A DNA stretch of 64,000 nt from Deltaproteobacteria bacterium (lineage in GTDB: Bacteria; Myxococcota; Kuafuiibacteriia; Kuafuiibacteriales; Kuafuiibacteriaceae), in contig JADJBV010000001.1 of NCBI GenBank assembly GCA_016703535.1, forward strand, positions 1,116,001 to 1,180,000, written 5' to 3'. The first letter of the stretch is position 1. Each line of letters begins with the position of its first letter. The notes under the pieces were generated by a model. The model saw nothing but the letters and a program-made list of their open reading frames with translations. It had not been told where the DNA came from and searched no databases. Below are positions 24,597 to 32,912 of this stretch, piece after piece. A program made the position numbers and the translations under genes.

Positions 24597-24677
24597 GTGG
24601 CATGGGTATCGGTGGTCGTCGCCTCTCCCGACCCGGTCATTGAGCCCCGTGGGCGCACTTCGCCCGCCCGCCTGGCC

Positions 24678-27464
24678 TCAACGTCTGGCCTGCTCGACCT
24701 CACGCTCCAGCTGGTCCAAGGCCACCAGTTGCCCCCGGCCGGGGTTGCTCTTGCTCCCGGCCAAGAGGTCCAGGTAGCGGTTCTCCAGGCGGTCGAAGGT
24801 CACCTCTGGCAGGCGGCTTTCGGACAACTTCAGCTTTTCGGCGATTCGGCGCAGCTTGGCCGCGAACAACTCCTCATCGGGCTGGAAGCGCCGGAGCCGG
24901 TCCCGGACCGCGGCGTGGGCTGTCCGGGCCGCGGCCTCGTCCTTGGTCCGGATCGCTTGATCCAGCTGAGCCTTGGCCTCCGAGAGGTTGGGGATCAGGG
25001 CCAGGTCATCGCCGCTCAGGCCCAACGCCCGGAGCTCTTGCCGGACCTCGGCGGCCAACTCGCCGACGCTGGGCTCTTTGGGGCCGGGCGCCGAGCGGCT
25101 TGTTTTGGGGCCTTCGCTGGACTTCACCGGCGGGGGCGGCTCCTTCGGAAGAGGGACCGGGCGGATCTCCGGCTGGGCCACGGCCCGAATTTCGGGCTCG
25201 ACCGGGGTGGGCGGGGGCAGGGCGCCTTGGCTCACCACCGGCGGGGCGGTCGCCAGGCGGCTCCTGGTCCAGGCGAAGCCCAACACCACCCCGGCGGCCA
25301 TCAAGCCCAACACCGCCAGCAACAGCGGCCCACGGTGGCTCCGGGTCACCACCACCTGAGGTCGGGTGAGGGAGATCGACGCCGTGGGTTCGATGTTTTC
25401 GGGCGACTCGACCGCCACCGTCGAGTCTTGATCGATGGCGACGGTCAAGGCGGGTTCAGCCAAACCGACGGCGTCGATCCGGGCGATGACCGCCGCGGCG
25501 TTTGGGGGGCGGTCTTCGGGGCGTTTGGCCAACAACTCGAAGACCAACTCTTCCAGGCCCGTTTCGGTGGTCAGCGGCGCTGGCATTTGGTTCAGCTGCA
25601 TCTCGACCACGTCCATGGTCTTGCCCACGAAGGGGGGGCGACCGGACAACATCGCGTACATCACCGTGCCCAAGGCGTAGAGGTCCGCCGGGGGCCCGAC
25701 TCCACCGGCGCCAGCGATCTGTTCGGGCGCCATGTAGCGGGGAGTGCCCAGCAGGCTGTCGGCCGAGGTGAGCCGGGTGCCGGTCTGATCCCCCAACCGG
25801 GCGATGCCAAAGTCCAGCACCTTCACCCGCTCGGCGCCGTCGGGCTGGCGGATCAACATCACGTTGCCAGGCTTCAGGTCTCGATGGATCACCTGCAGGG
25901 TGTGGGCGTGATCCAACGCGGCCGCGATCTGTCGAGCGATGGCGGCGGTGCGTTCTCCGCTCAGGGCCCCTTCGGTCTTGACCGTCTGGCTGATGGTGCG
26001 GCCCTCCAGCAGCTCCATGGTCAAGAACGGGCGATCGTCGGCGGTGAAGCCAAAGTCGACCACCTGCACGATGTTCGGATGGAGCAGCCGCGACAAGGTC
26101 ACCGCCTCCCGCTCCAGCCGCTTTTGGCTGCGTTCGTTGTCGGCGGCGCGGCCGTAGAGGATCTTGACCGCGTATTCTCTCGCCAAGACCAGGTGTTCGG
26201 CTCGATACACCCGGGCCAAGGCCCCTCGGCCCAACACTCCGGTGAGGCGGTAGCCGTGGAGCACCGACCCGATCAGCGGATCCGGCTCTTCGCCTGAGGC
26301 GGGTCGTTCGTCCGAGTCGCTCGGGGCGTCGCTGCTCACGCCGATGGCGCCCTGTCGCTCCTTGATGCGTTGGGTGTTCAGCACCTTTTGACCGGAGGGT
26401 TGAGGGAAGGGCGAGACGGCTTGGGTTGTGGTGGCGCCGGTGGGGGTGGAGGGCCGTTCTTGAGGCAGCCGGGCCTGGACGGTGGTGTTGAAGCGGGGCA
26501 GGCCCGCCCCGGGCTCCAGCACCCGAGCCACGTCCATCAACTCTTCGAGGGGCGTCCGCACCGGCTTTTCCAGGGCAAATCGAGGCAGGAAGGCTCGGAG
26601 CAGGCTGCGTGGGTCCTTCTGCACCCGAGGATAAAGGGCCCCGCCCAAGGCCTCGGCCAACTCGGCGGCGGTGCGGAAGCGGCGGTTCGGATCTCGAGCC
26701 AAGGCCTTGCTCAAGATCGGCGCCAGATCCGCGGGCAGGTTGGGGGGGAGCGGGACCTCGGCGCCCCGCAAGATCCCTTCGGCCGCCTCGGGGGTGCCGA
26801 GGGGGCTTTCGCCGGTCAACAAGAAGGCCAACACGCAGCCGAGGGAAAAGACATCGGTGCGAGCGTCGACCGCCTCCCCCAGCGCCTGCTCCGGGGCCAT
26901 GTAGCTGCGTTTTCCTTTGACCGTCCCCACCGCGGTCTTGCTGGTCCGATCGGCGAACCAGGCGATGCCGAAGTCCGCCAACTTCACCTCGCCGCCGCCC
27001 GAGATCAGGATGTTGGCGGGGCTGACGTCCCGGTGCACCACCCCCAAAGGCCGGCCATCGGCGCCCCGCTGCTCGTGGGCGTGGGCCAGGCCGTGGGCCA
27101 CCTCCAGGGTGATAAAAAGCGCCAGTTCGGTCGGGAGCTTCTCCTTGGCCCGGGTGACCCGGCGGCAAAGCTCACCGAGGTCCAGGCCCTCGACCAGCTC
27201 CAGGGCCAAAAACGGACGATCGTCGAGGATGCCGTAGTCCATCACCCGAACCAGGTTGGGGTGGTGCAGCCGACTGGCGACCTTGGCCTCGTCGGCGAAG
27301 GCGGTGAGTTGGGCCTCGTCGACGTCGAGCCAACGTTTCAGCGCCAGGCGCCGCTCCATGCCGTGGGCGTCGACGCCGATCGCCTCATACACCTCGGCCA
27401 CGCCCCCTCGACCCAGGAGCCGTCCCAGTCGATAGCGCTCGTTGCCCTCGGCCACCCGGGCCAT
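24678..27464 (-). CDS. Membrane Ser/Thr protein kinase with two kinase domains
   Basis: A 928-residue Hanks-type kinase with two catalytic domains in one chain. Kinase 1 (11-285) has LGRGGVAEVY, K43 in ALKRW, HRDVSPAN (144-151) and DFG at 164. Kinase 2 (about 400-680) has LGRGALARVY, AVKILYG, HRDLKPGNV (about 524), DFG and GTPRYMAPEQ. Both look active; kinase 1 has HRDVSPAN, which is common in myxobacterial kinases. A single membrane helix (LLLAVLGLMAAGVVLGFAW, about 713-731) follows, then a Pro-rich stretch and about 130 helical residues, presumably outside the membrane. It would phosphorylate Ser/Thr in response to an external signal; the FHA-sigma54 activator gene directly upstream is a likely partner, since FHA domains bind phospho-Thr. 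ATG start. Confidence 0.95.
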   Translation of the reverse strand: MARVAEGNERYRLGRLLGRGGVAEVYEAIGVDAHGMERRLALKRWLDVDEAQLTAFADEAKVASRLHHPNLVRVMDYGILDDRPFLALELVEGLDLGELCRRVTRAKEKLPTELALFITLEVAHGLAHAHEQRGADGRPLGVVHRDVSPANILISGGGEVKLADFGIAWFADRTSKTAVGTVKGKRSYMAPEQALGEAVDARTDVFSLGCVLAFLLTGESPLGTPEAAEGILRGAEVPLPPNLPADLAPILSKALARDPNRRFRTAAELAEALGGALYPRVQKDPRSLLRAFLPRFALEKPVRTPLEELMDVARVLEPGAGLPRFNTTVQARLPQERPSTPTGATTTQAVSPFPQPSGQKVLNTQRIKERQGAIGVSSDAPSDSDERPASGEEPDPLIGSVLHGYRLTGVLGRGALARVYRAEHLVLAREYAVKILYGRAADNERSQKRLEREAVTLSRLLHPNIVQVVDFGFTADDRPFLTMELLEGRTISQTVKTEGALSGERTAAIARQIAAALDHAHTLQVIHRDLKPGNVMLIRQPDGAERVKVLDFGIARLGDQTGTRLTSADSLLGTPRYMAPEQIAGAGGVGPPADLYALGTVMYAMLSGRPPFVGKTMDVVEMQLNQMPAPLTTETGLEELVFELLAKRPEDRPPNAAAVIARIDAVGLAEPALTVAIDQDSTVAVESPENIEPTASISLTRPQVVVTRSHRGPLLLAVLGLMAAGVVLGFAWTRSRLATAPPVVSQGALPPPTPVEPEIRAVAQPEIRPVPLPKEPPPPVKSSEGPKTSRSAPGPKEPSVGELAAEVRQELRALGLSGDDLALIPNLSEAKAQLDQAIRTKDEAAARTAHAAVRDRLRRFQPDEELFAAKLRRIAEKLKLSESRLPEVTFDRLENRYLDLLAGSKSNPGRGQLVALDQLEREVEQARR

Positions 27465-27711
27465 AGGCTAACATGGGGCCGGCAAAAATCGGCCCGTCGT
27501 TCGGCCGTCGGCGGATGGGACCACGATCGAAGGGCGATGAGGCCCGAAGAAGATCGCCCGACCGCGGAGTACAGCCGGGGTCTGTCGCGTCGGCCATTCG
27601 GGCCCCTTCCGGGCGCCTCAGTCGCGTGGCCAGAGATGCTCCTGCCGGAGCGACGCGACCAGGACCGAAGATCCCTTCGCGGGACCCGGCCCTCTTCACG
27701 CGGTGGAGGCA
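27465..27711. other. Intergenic region with hairpins and 42-base repeat
   Basis: This gap of 247 bases has no convincing gene. It holds copy 2 of the 42-base repeat (27586-27627), a perfect 7-base stem at 27532-27538/27553-27559 (GGGCGAT/ATCGCCC) and a GCTC-CTGCCG-GAGC stem at 27638-27651. It is the 3' end of the FHA-sigma54 gene and the likely promoter region of the kinase. Confidence 0.55.
27586..27627 (-). repeat. 42-base dispersed repeat, copy 2
   Basis: Reverse complement of 17718-17759 with one mismatch. The mismatch changes the loop edge of the internal hairpin but leaves GGCC/GGCC pairing. It lies between the FHA-sigma54 stop and the kinase start. Confidence 0.7.
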
Positions 27712-29034
27712 CTAGCGGATCTGATGCCGCTTCAGGATCTGAATCAGGTAGGAGCGGTTCATCTTGGCTTCGCGGGAGGCTTTGGACACGTTGTGTTTGG
27801 TCCGGTTCATCAGCGCCTCGAGGTAGATCTTCTCGAACTCGTCGAGCAGCCGGGCCCTCGCGTCCTTGTACGGCAACTTGGACAAGGTCTGCAGCGTGTC
27901 GCCGAAGAGGGCGTTGGCCGGCGTCGGCTCCACCTGACCCGGCAGATCCAGGTGGGGCGTCTCGCCCATCGCCAGAGCCGCCTCCACGAAGTTGCGCAGC
28001 TCCCTGACGTTGCCCGGCCAGTGGTGGCTCTTGAGGGCCATCAGCACGTTCTGCGGGATGACCTCTTCGACCGAACCGTCGTGCCCCACCTCGTGGAGGA
28101 AGTGCTCGACCAACAGCGGGATGTCGCCGGCCCGCTCCCTCAGCGGCGGCACCCGCAACAACAACACCGCGATGCGGTAGTAGAGATCTTGGCGGAAACG
28201 GCCGGCGTTGACCTCGCTGCGCAGGTCCCGGGCGGTCGCGCAGATCACCCGAACGTCGACCGGGATGGGTTCGGTGCCGCCGACTCGCCGGATGCTCTTG
28301 CGCTCCAGGGCCCCCAACAACGCGGCTTGCAGCGCGGCCGGCAACTCACCGACCTCGTCGAGGAACAAGGTGCCACCGTGGGCCCGCTCGAAGGCGCCGA
28401 CATAACGGCTCTCCGCCCCCGTAAACGAGCCCTTTTCGTGGCCAAAGAGTTCGCTGGCGATCAAGGTCGGCATCAAGGCGCCGCAGTCGACGACCTGGAA
28501 CGGCTTGGACGAGCGGGCGCTGTTTTCGTGGACCGCTTGGGCGATCAGCTCTTTGCCGGTGCCGGTTTCGCCGACCAACAAGGCCGCCACGTCGGTCCCG
28601 GAGGCCCGCTCCAGCTTGGCCATCAGGCTCCGCATCTCAGGGGTGCGGCCGCGCAGCCCACCAAAGGCGTCCCGATCCAAAAGCTCGAGCTCGACGGTGT
28701 CGCCGTCGTCCACCCGGATCGAGGTCTTGCCCAAAGCCAAGATGGTGCCGGGCGCGATGGTGGCCCGATCCAGGTAGGTGTTGCCCAACAACACGCCGTT
28801 GGTGGAGCCGTGATCTCGCACCACGATCCGATCGGCCCGACGCTGCAGCTCCAGGTGATAACGGGAGACGGTCTCGTCGCTCAGCACCACGTCGTTGCCC
28901 GGGGCGGTACCGATGGTGATGGTGTCCGCCGAGGCGACGAACCGCTGGCCGGTCTCGGGGCCCTGAACCACCTCGATCCGCAGCGACCTCAGAGGAAGCC
29001 CCGAAAGTTTGTGGGGCACCGTACTTTCGACCAC
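27712..29034 (-). CDS. FHA-domain sigma54-dependent activator
   Basis: A 440-residue enhancer-binding protein. The N-terminal FHA domain (18-110; IGTAPGNDVVLSDETVSRYH, GSTNGVLLG) binds phospho-Thr and replaces the usual receiver. The AAA+ domain (about 128-355) has Walker A GETGTGKE (155-162), the sigma54-contact loop as GSFTGA (202-207, a tolerated variant of GAFTGA), Walker B TLFLDEVGE (222-230) and ESE-type GNVRELRN. The C-terminus is a Fis-type helix-turn-helix (HNVSKASREAKMNRSYLIQILKRH). It should switch on sigma54 promoters when a Ser/Thr kinase, probably the dual kinase next door, makes its ligand. Start GTG at 29034, divergent from the lipoprotein gene at 29082. Confidence 0.95.
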   Translation of the reverse strand: MVESTVPHKLSGLPLRSLRIEVVQGPETGQRFVASADTITIGTAPGNDVVLSDETVSRYHLELQRRADRIVVRDHGSTNGVLLGNTYLDRATIAPGTILALGKTSIRVDDGDTVELELLDRDAFGGLRGRTPEMRSLMAKLERASGTDVAALLVGETGTGKELIAQAVHENSARSSKPFQVVDCGALMPTLIASELFGHEKGSFTGAESRYVGAFERAHGGTLFLDEVGELPAALQAALLGALERKSIRRVGGTEPIPVDVRVICATARDLRSEVNAGRFRQDLYYRIAVLLLRVPPLRERAGDIPLLVEHFLHEVGHDGSVEEVIPQNVLMALKSHHWPGNVRELRNFVEAALAMGETPHLDLPGQVEPTPANALFGDTLQTLSKLPYKDARARLLDEFEKIYLEALMNRTKHNVSKASREAKMNRSYLIQILKRHQIR

Positions 29035-29081
29035 GGACGGAAGCTAACACGGGTTTGGCTCGAATCGGATACACTGGCGCG

Positions 29082-30239
29082 GTGAGGGTGGCGGGAAGGC
29101 GCGGGGTCCCAGCCCATCTCCGGGCCCTGGTTCTTTGCGGCGTGGCCGCGGCGTGCACCTTCGATCCGCCGGCCGCCCAACGGTCATCAGACGGAGGCGA
29201 GGACCCGGGCGACCTGGGTTCGGGAGGGCTGGACCTGGGGCCCACCGATGTCCCCACCGGGGAGGACGCCGGGAGTTCAGCCCCGGATTCGGCTTTTCCC
29301 GACGCCAACCCGATGGATCAAGGGGTGGACGTTGGCCCCCTCATCCCCCCCGGCATCCAGAGTGGGGCGCTGGCCATCCCGGCCAATACCTCCACGGTGG
29401 TGATCCTTCGCGGGCGGGCCGTGGGGGCCGGCCCCCTCCAATTCCAGCTGATGAGCGCCGGCACCCGGGGCCAGGTGACCCTCAACGGCGATCGACTCGA
29501 GTACCAGGCGCCCCCGGACTACGCGGGGCCAGACCAGGTGCGGTTCGTGGCCCGGGAGGGGGCGGCCACCAGCAGCGTCGGCACGGTGGACCTCTTGCTC
29601 TGGGACAACCGGAGTTGCCTCCGGGTCCGGGACACCGCACCCACTCCGGTGGCGACCGGCGCCTATCGCTTGGATCCCGATGGTGCGGGGCCGGGGCTCG
29701 ACGTCTTGGCCTGGTGCGAGATGCAGGTCGACGGTGGGGGCTGGATGTTGGTCGGCCGTTCGGTGTCGGCGGGGAACGCCAGCCGCTTTGGGTGGAGTGA
29801 TTTGGCCGGCGCGGTGTTGGACGACAGCCAACCCTACGCCCTGGACGCCCAAGCCACCGGCCTCGAGTTCGATCGGATGTTGGTGACCAGCCACGACGGA
29901 GACAAGGCGATCGTCGATGCCTTTCGGCTCCGCTACGATGATGACTTCTGGGGACGCTGCGGCGATCGGGGCTGCGATCTGGATCGTTGGTTTGGGGTCG
30001 CCGGCGGGTGCCCCACGTCCCTGAACTTGTCGCCGACCATGTTGTACTTCGCGGGCCACCACCAGCTGAGCGATCACTTCTTCTTCCGCGACAACTCGGG
30101 CGAGTTCGACACCGGCCTAAGGGCCGACGGCTGGGACATGTTCTACAACGCCTGCGCCTTTGGCGGCGGCTTGAACGGGCAACAGGGGATGATCTTCGTG
30201 CGCTGCGACGATCCTAGCTGTGCACTTCCGAGTTGGTGA
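29082..30239 (+). CDS. Fibrinogen-like domain lipoprotein
   Basis: A 385-residue surface protein. VRVAGRRGVPAHLRALVLCGVAAACTF gives a lipoprotein signal ending in the lipobox AAAC, with GTG at 29082 as start. Next is an Asp/Gly/Pro-rich spacer (to about 90), a bacterial Ig/cadherin-like module (GQVTLNGDRLEYQAPPDYAG, DQVRFVAREGA) and a C-terminal fibrinogen-like region (about 185-385; GAYRLDPDG, CEMQVDGGGWMLVGRS, closing with an FFFRDNSGEFDT...GLNGQQGM pattern). Fibrinogen-like modules bind sugars or acetyl groups, so an adhesin or recognition role is plausible. TACACT at 29070-29075 may be a -10 box 6 bases before the start. Its end overlaps the convergent NUDIX gene by 26 bases. Confidence 0.8.
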   Translation: MRVAGRRGVPAHLRALVLCGVAAACTFDPPAAQRSSDGGEDPGDLGSGGLDLGPTDVPTGEDAGSSAPDSAFPDANPMDQGVDVGPLIPPGIQSGALAIPANTSTVVILRGRAVGAGPLQFQLMSAGTRGQVTLNGDRLEYQAPPDYAGPDQVRFVAREGAATSSVGTVDLLLWDNRSCLRVRDTAPTPVATGAYRLDPDGAGPGLDVLAWCEMQVDGGGWMLVGRSVSAGNASRFGWSDLAGAVLDDSQPYALDAQATGLEFDRMLVTSHDGDKAIVDAFRLRYDDDFWGRCGDRGCDLDRWFGVAGGCPTSLNLSPTMLYFAGHHQLSDHFFFRDNSGEFDTGLRADGWDMFYNACAFGGGLNGQQGMIFVRCDDPSCALPSW

Positions 30240-30816
30240 CCAGGCCCAGGAGTTCGTCGACCATCCGCAAGGTCAGGCCCCAGATCACCCGCCCTTGGTA
30301 GTCATAACAAGGGAAGGTCAAGGGCACCCCCTTGATGGTGCGCTTCATGGTGCCGCGGTTTTCGGGCGCCGCCAAAAAGCCGAGGGGCACCCACAGGGCC
30401 TCGGCCACCTCCTCCGGATCGGTGCGAAAGGGCGGCACGTCTTCGACGGTGAAGACGTAGGGGTGGATCACCATCGGGATCGGGAGCCGCGGGGCGGTCA
30501 ACACCCGGGAGAGCTCACCGACCTGGGCCTCGGCGGGCAACTCCAGGCCAACCTCCTCGAGGGTCTCCCGGCGGGCCGCCGCCAGCGGAGAAGGATCTTG
30601 GGGATCGACCCGGCCGCCGGGGAAGGCCATGTGGCCCGACCACGGATCACTTTCGTGGGTGGCGCGGCGGATGAACAGCAGCTCCGGCGCCGACGGGCTC
30701 GGCTCTCGCAAGATGGCCGCCACCGCCGCCTGCTTCATCAGGCTCTGCACCGGCAGGTTCTTCGGGCGATGACGGGCCAAGGCCCGCTTGAGCTCCGCCA
30801 AAGTCGGGGACCTCAC
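30214..30816 (-). CDS. NUDIX hydrolase, CoA pyrophosphatase-like
   Basis: A 200-residue NUDIX enzyme. The box GGRVDPQDPSPLAAARRETL, continuing EEVGLEL, differs from the general GX5EX7REUXEEXGU spacing in the way the NudL/CoA-diphosphatase group does, and FIRRATHESDPWSGHMAFPGG just before it is the other hallmark of that group. It probably hydrolyses CoA or acyl-CoA to phosphopantetheine and 3',5'-ADP. It starts with GTG at 30816, overlapping the stop of the lipoprotein gene upstream (30813-31751) by 4 bases, so the two are translationally coupled. The 3' end runs 26 bases into the convergent lipoprotein gene. Confidence 0.88.
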   Translation of the reverse strand: MRSPTLAELKRALARHRPKNLPVQSLMKQAAVAAILREPSPSAPELLFIRRATHESDPWSGHMAFPGGRVDPQDPSPLAAARRETLEEVGLELPAEAQVGELSRVLTAPRLPIPMVIHPYVFTVEDVPPFRTDPEEVAEALWVPLGFLAAPENRGTMKRTIKGVPLTFPCYDYQGRVIWGLTLRMVDELLGLVTNSEVHS

Positions 30817-31751
30817 GGTTGGCCCCCGGTGCGAAAGCCGCCGCCGGCCGGATCGGGGCTGAGGGTCAAGAGCAGCAGTTCGGTCGGGCCTTTGACGCCG
30901 CCGTAGTCGTTGTCCGAGCTCAACAAGAGGCGTCGGTCGCCCAAGATCTCCACGCCCTCGAAGTTGGGCGGGTCCCCTTCGAAGAGGCGGGCCACGTCAA
31001 AAAGTTCGGTCGGCTCGATCAACGCGGGGCCCCCCTCTTTGGGCAGCTGGAAGTACACCAGGCGGGAGGTCTCGAAGTGGCGTTCAATGCCGACCACCTC
31101 CACGCCTTGTTCGATGCGTCGGCAGGCCAGGCCGCTGAGTTTGCCGCGTTCGGTGAGGAGCTTCACCCGATGGGTCGAGATCCGATCGGTGCCGGTTTGC
31201 ACGATAAATAGCGGCGCCAACCGGGTGGAGCCTCGCTCCGAGATGGTCTCGCTGATCGCCAAGATCTGGCCCGGCACCGCACACAGCCCCTCCAGGCCGT
31301 GGTTCCCTTCGGCGACCCCGCCAAAATCCGCGTAGGGCAACGGCACACTTTTGGTGACGCTCAACTTGTCGGCCGTCATCTTGGCGAAGAGCAAGAGGTC
31401 CTGGCCCCGTTCGTCTTTGCCTTCGGTGCCGAACACCACCTGCTCGAGATCGAAGGCCGCCGACTCGAGGTCGACCCCTTCCGGCACCCCTTCGATCGAA
31501 AAACCCGCCGGCGGATCCAAAGTCCGGGCGCCGAGGTCGAGGAAAAAGGCCTGCCGCTCCCGCTCGGGCACCACCAAGAGGCGGCCGTCGTCGCGCCGGG
31601 CCAGGCCGGAGATCCCGCGCAAGACCCCACCGATCTGGATGCGCTCGAAGGACTCCAGGCCCCCCGGTGGGCTGGGCGGCGGGGGGCGTGTTTCGACCGC
31701 GGGAGGTTTGGCGCAGGCCAAAAGGCAACACAAAAACCCGGCGACCCGCAT
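30813..31751 (-). CDS. Lipoprotein with esterase-like/phytase-like fold
   Basis: A 312-residue exported protein. MRVAGFLCCLLACAKPP is a lipoprotein signal (lipobox LLAC), so the ATG at 31751 is the start; the longer open frame runs into the divergent rlmN gene. The mature part looks like a beta-propeller of the 'esterase-like activity of phytase' family: GISGLARRDDGRLLVVPERE, GVDLESAAFDLEQVVFG, AEGNHGLEGLCAVPGQILAISE and FEGVEILGDRRLLLSSDND. Members bind Ca and act on phosphate esters or are uncharacterised. Its stop overlaps the NUDIX start by GTGA. Activity is not certain. Confidence 0.75.
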   Translation of the reverse strand: MRVAGFLCCLLACAKPPAVETRPPPPSPPGGLESFERIQIGGVLRGISGLARRDDGRLLVVPERERQAFFLDLGARTLDPPAGFSIEGVPEGVDLESAAFDLEQVVFGTEGKDERGQDLLLFAKMTADKLSVTKSVPLPYADFGGVAEGNHGLEGLCAVPGQILAISETISERGSTRLAPLFIVQTGTDRISTHRVKLLTERGKLSGLACRRIEQGVEVVGIERHFETSRLVYFQLPKEGGPALIEPTELFDVARLFEGDPPNFEGVEILGDRRLLLSSDNDYGGVKGPTELLLLTLSPDPAGGGFRTGGQP

Positions 31752-31832
31752 CAGTGGAGCGTCGCACGCGGGGCTCCGCTGGGAAAGGTTGGGCTTGCCC
31801 AGGCCGAGGCGCTTGGGTGATTTCCAGGGGTC

Positions 31833-32912
31833 GTGGACGGCCCGATCGATCTGCTCGGCCAACCCGGCCCCGAGTTGGCCCAGCTGGCGAAGCGGCACCT
31901 GCCTTCGGGCCACGGGATCTGGCGAGAGATCTATCGCGACGCGCTCCGAGGTGAGTTCGAGCCGGAGCGGTACGGCCTCAACGAACGTTCGGCCGCCGGG
32001 TGGCGAGCGCACTTTCGGCTGGAGCTCCCCAAGGTGGTCCGGGTGTTGGAGGAGCCGACCGAAGGCTTCGACGACACGGTCAAGTTGGTGCTCAGGACCC
32101 AAGACGGGATGGAGTTGGAGTCGGTCCGGATCCCGATGGGTGGGGATCGCTACACCCTCTGCGTCTCCAGCCAGGTGGGTTGCAAGTTGGCTTGCGCTTT
32201 TTGCGAGACCGGCAAGATGGGGCTGCTGCGCGACCTGACGGTGCCAGAGATCATCGGGCAGGTGGTGGTCGGCCGCAGCTTGGGCAAGCCCATCCGCAAC
32301 ATCGTGTTCATGGGCATGGGCGAGCCCTTGGACAACTTGGACAACTTGGTCCAGGCGTTAAAAGTGCTCAACGACCAGTGGGGCCTCTCTTTTGGGCAAG
32401 AGCGGATCACGGTCTGCACCGCCGGAGTGCCGGCCGGCCTGGAGCGGCTGGGCCGCTTGGGGTGGAAGCGCCTGGATCTGGCCATCAGCCTCAACGCCGC
32501 CGAAGACACGCTGCGAGATCGGCTGATGCCGATCAACCGCCGCCACAACTTGGCCGAACTTCAGGCGGCCTTGGTCGCGTATCCGCGCCGCAAGTCCTTC
32601 GTCTACGCCATCAACTATTGCCTGATGCCGGGCATCAACGATCGCCCCGAAGACGCGGTGGCCGTCGCCGAGTTCTGCCGCCCGCTCCAGCGGGCCTTGG
32701 TCAACCTGATCCCCTACAACCCGGGGAGTTCGCCTTTGACCCGGGCCCCCGCCGAGGAGGAGATCGAACGGTTCATCACCTGGCTCAAAGACGCCGGGGC
32801 TTTGGTGCGGCGGCGGGTCACCAAGGGGCGCTCCAGCATGGCCGCCTGCGGGCAGTTGGGGAACGTGGAGCTCCGGAAACAACGGGCGGCCCTCAAGGTC
32901 GTCCCGCCATGA
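31833..32912 (+). CDS. rlmN: RlmN/Cfr-family radical-SAM rRNA methyltransferase
   Basis: A 359-residue radical SAM enzyme expected to methylate C2 of A2503 in 23S rRNA (and A37 in some tRNAs). The 4Fe-4S cluster Cys are C117, C121 and C124 (GCKLACAFCETG). The mechanistic Cys pair of the family falls at C110 (TLCVSSQVG) and C339 (MAACGQLG). FMGMGEPLDN and LAISLNAAEDTLRDRLMPIN are typical RlmN. Cfr, which methylates C8 and gives drug resistance, is closely related; the chromosomal setting and overall match favour RlmN, but paralogues are common in this group. GTG start at 31833. The stop overlaps the next gene by ATGA. Confidence 0.9.
   Translation: MDGPIDLLGQPGPELAQLAKRHLPSGHGIWREIYRDALRGEFEPERYGLNERSAAGWRAHFRLELPKVVRVLEEPTEGFDDTVKLVLRTQDGMELESVRIPMGGDRYTLCVSSQVGCKLACAFCETGKMGLLRDLTVPEIIGQVVVGRSLGKPIRNIVFMGMGEPLDNLDNLVQALKVLNDQWGLSFGQERITVCTAGVPAGLERLGRLGWKRLDLAISLNAAEDTLRDRLMPINRRHNLAELQAALVAYPRRKSFVYAINYCLMPGINDRPEDAVAVAEFCRPLQRALVNLIPYNPGSSPLTRAPAEEEIERFITWLKDAGALVRRRVTKGRSSMAACGQLGNVELRKQRAALKVVPP

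Noticed and set aside
31752..32102. Upstream extension of the esterase-like lipoprotein
   Set aside because: It would run antisense into rlmN, and the lipobox signal sets the start at 31751.
32180..32197. A further TTGCAAG-N4-CTTGC match in rlmN
   Set aside because: It encodes the conserved cluster-binding CKLAC motif in a different codon phase, so it is explained by the protein and was not counted with the palindrome family.
32000..32908. Upstream extension of the zinc-protease gene through rlmN
   Set aside because: The frame is open but overlaps conserved rlmN codons, and the lipoprotein signal starts exactly at the ATG at 32909.
31833..32912. Cfr-type antibiotic-resistance methyltransferase
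   Set aside because: Cfr and RlmN share the same motifs; nothing here (mobile context, neighbours) points to Cfr, and the housekeeping RlmN reading is simpler.
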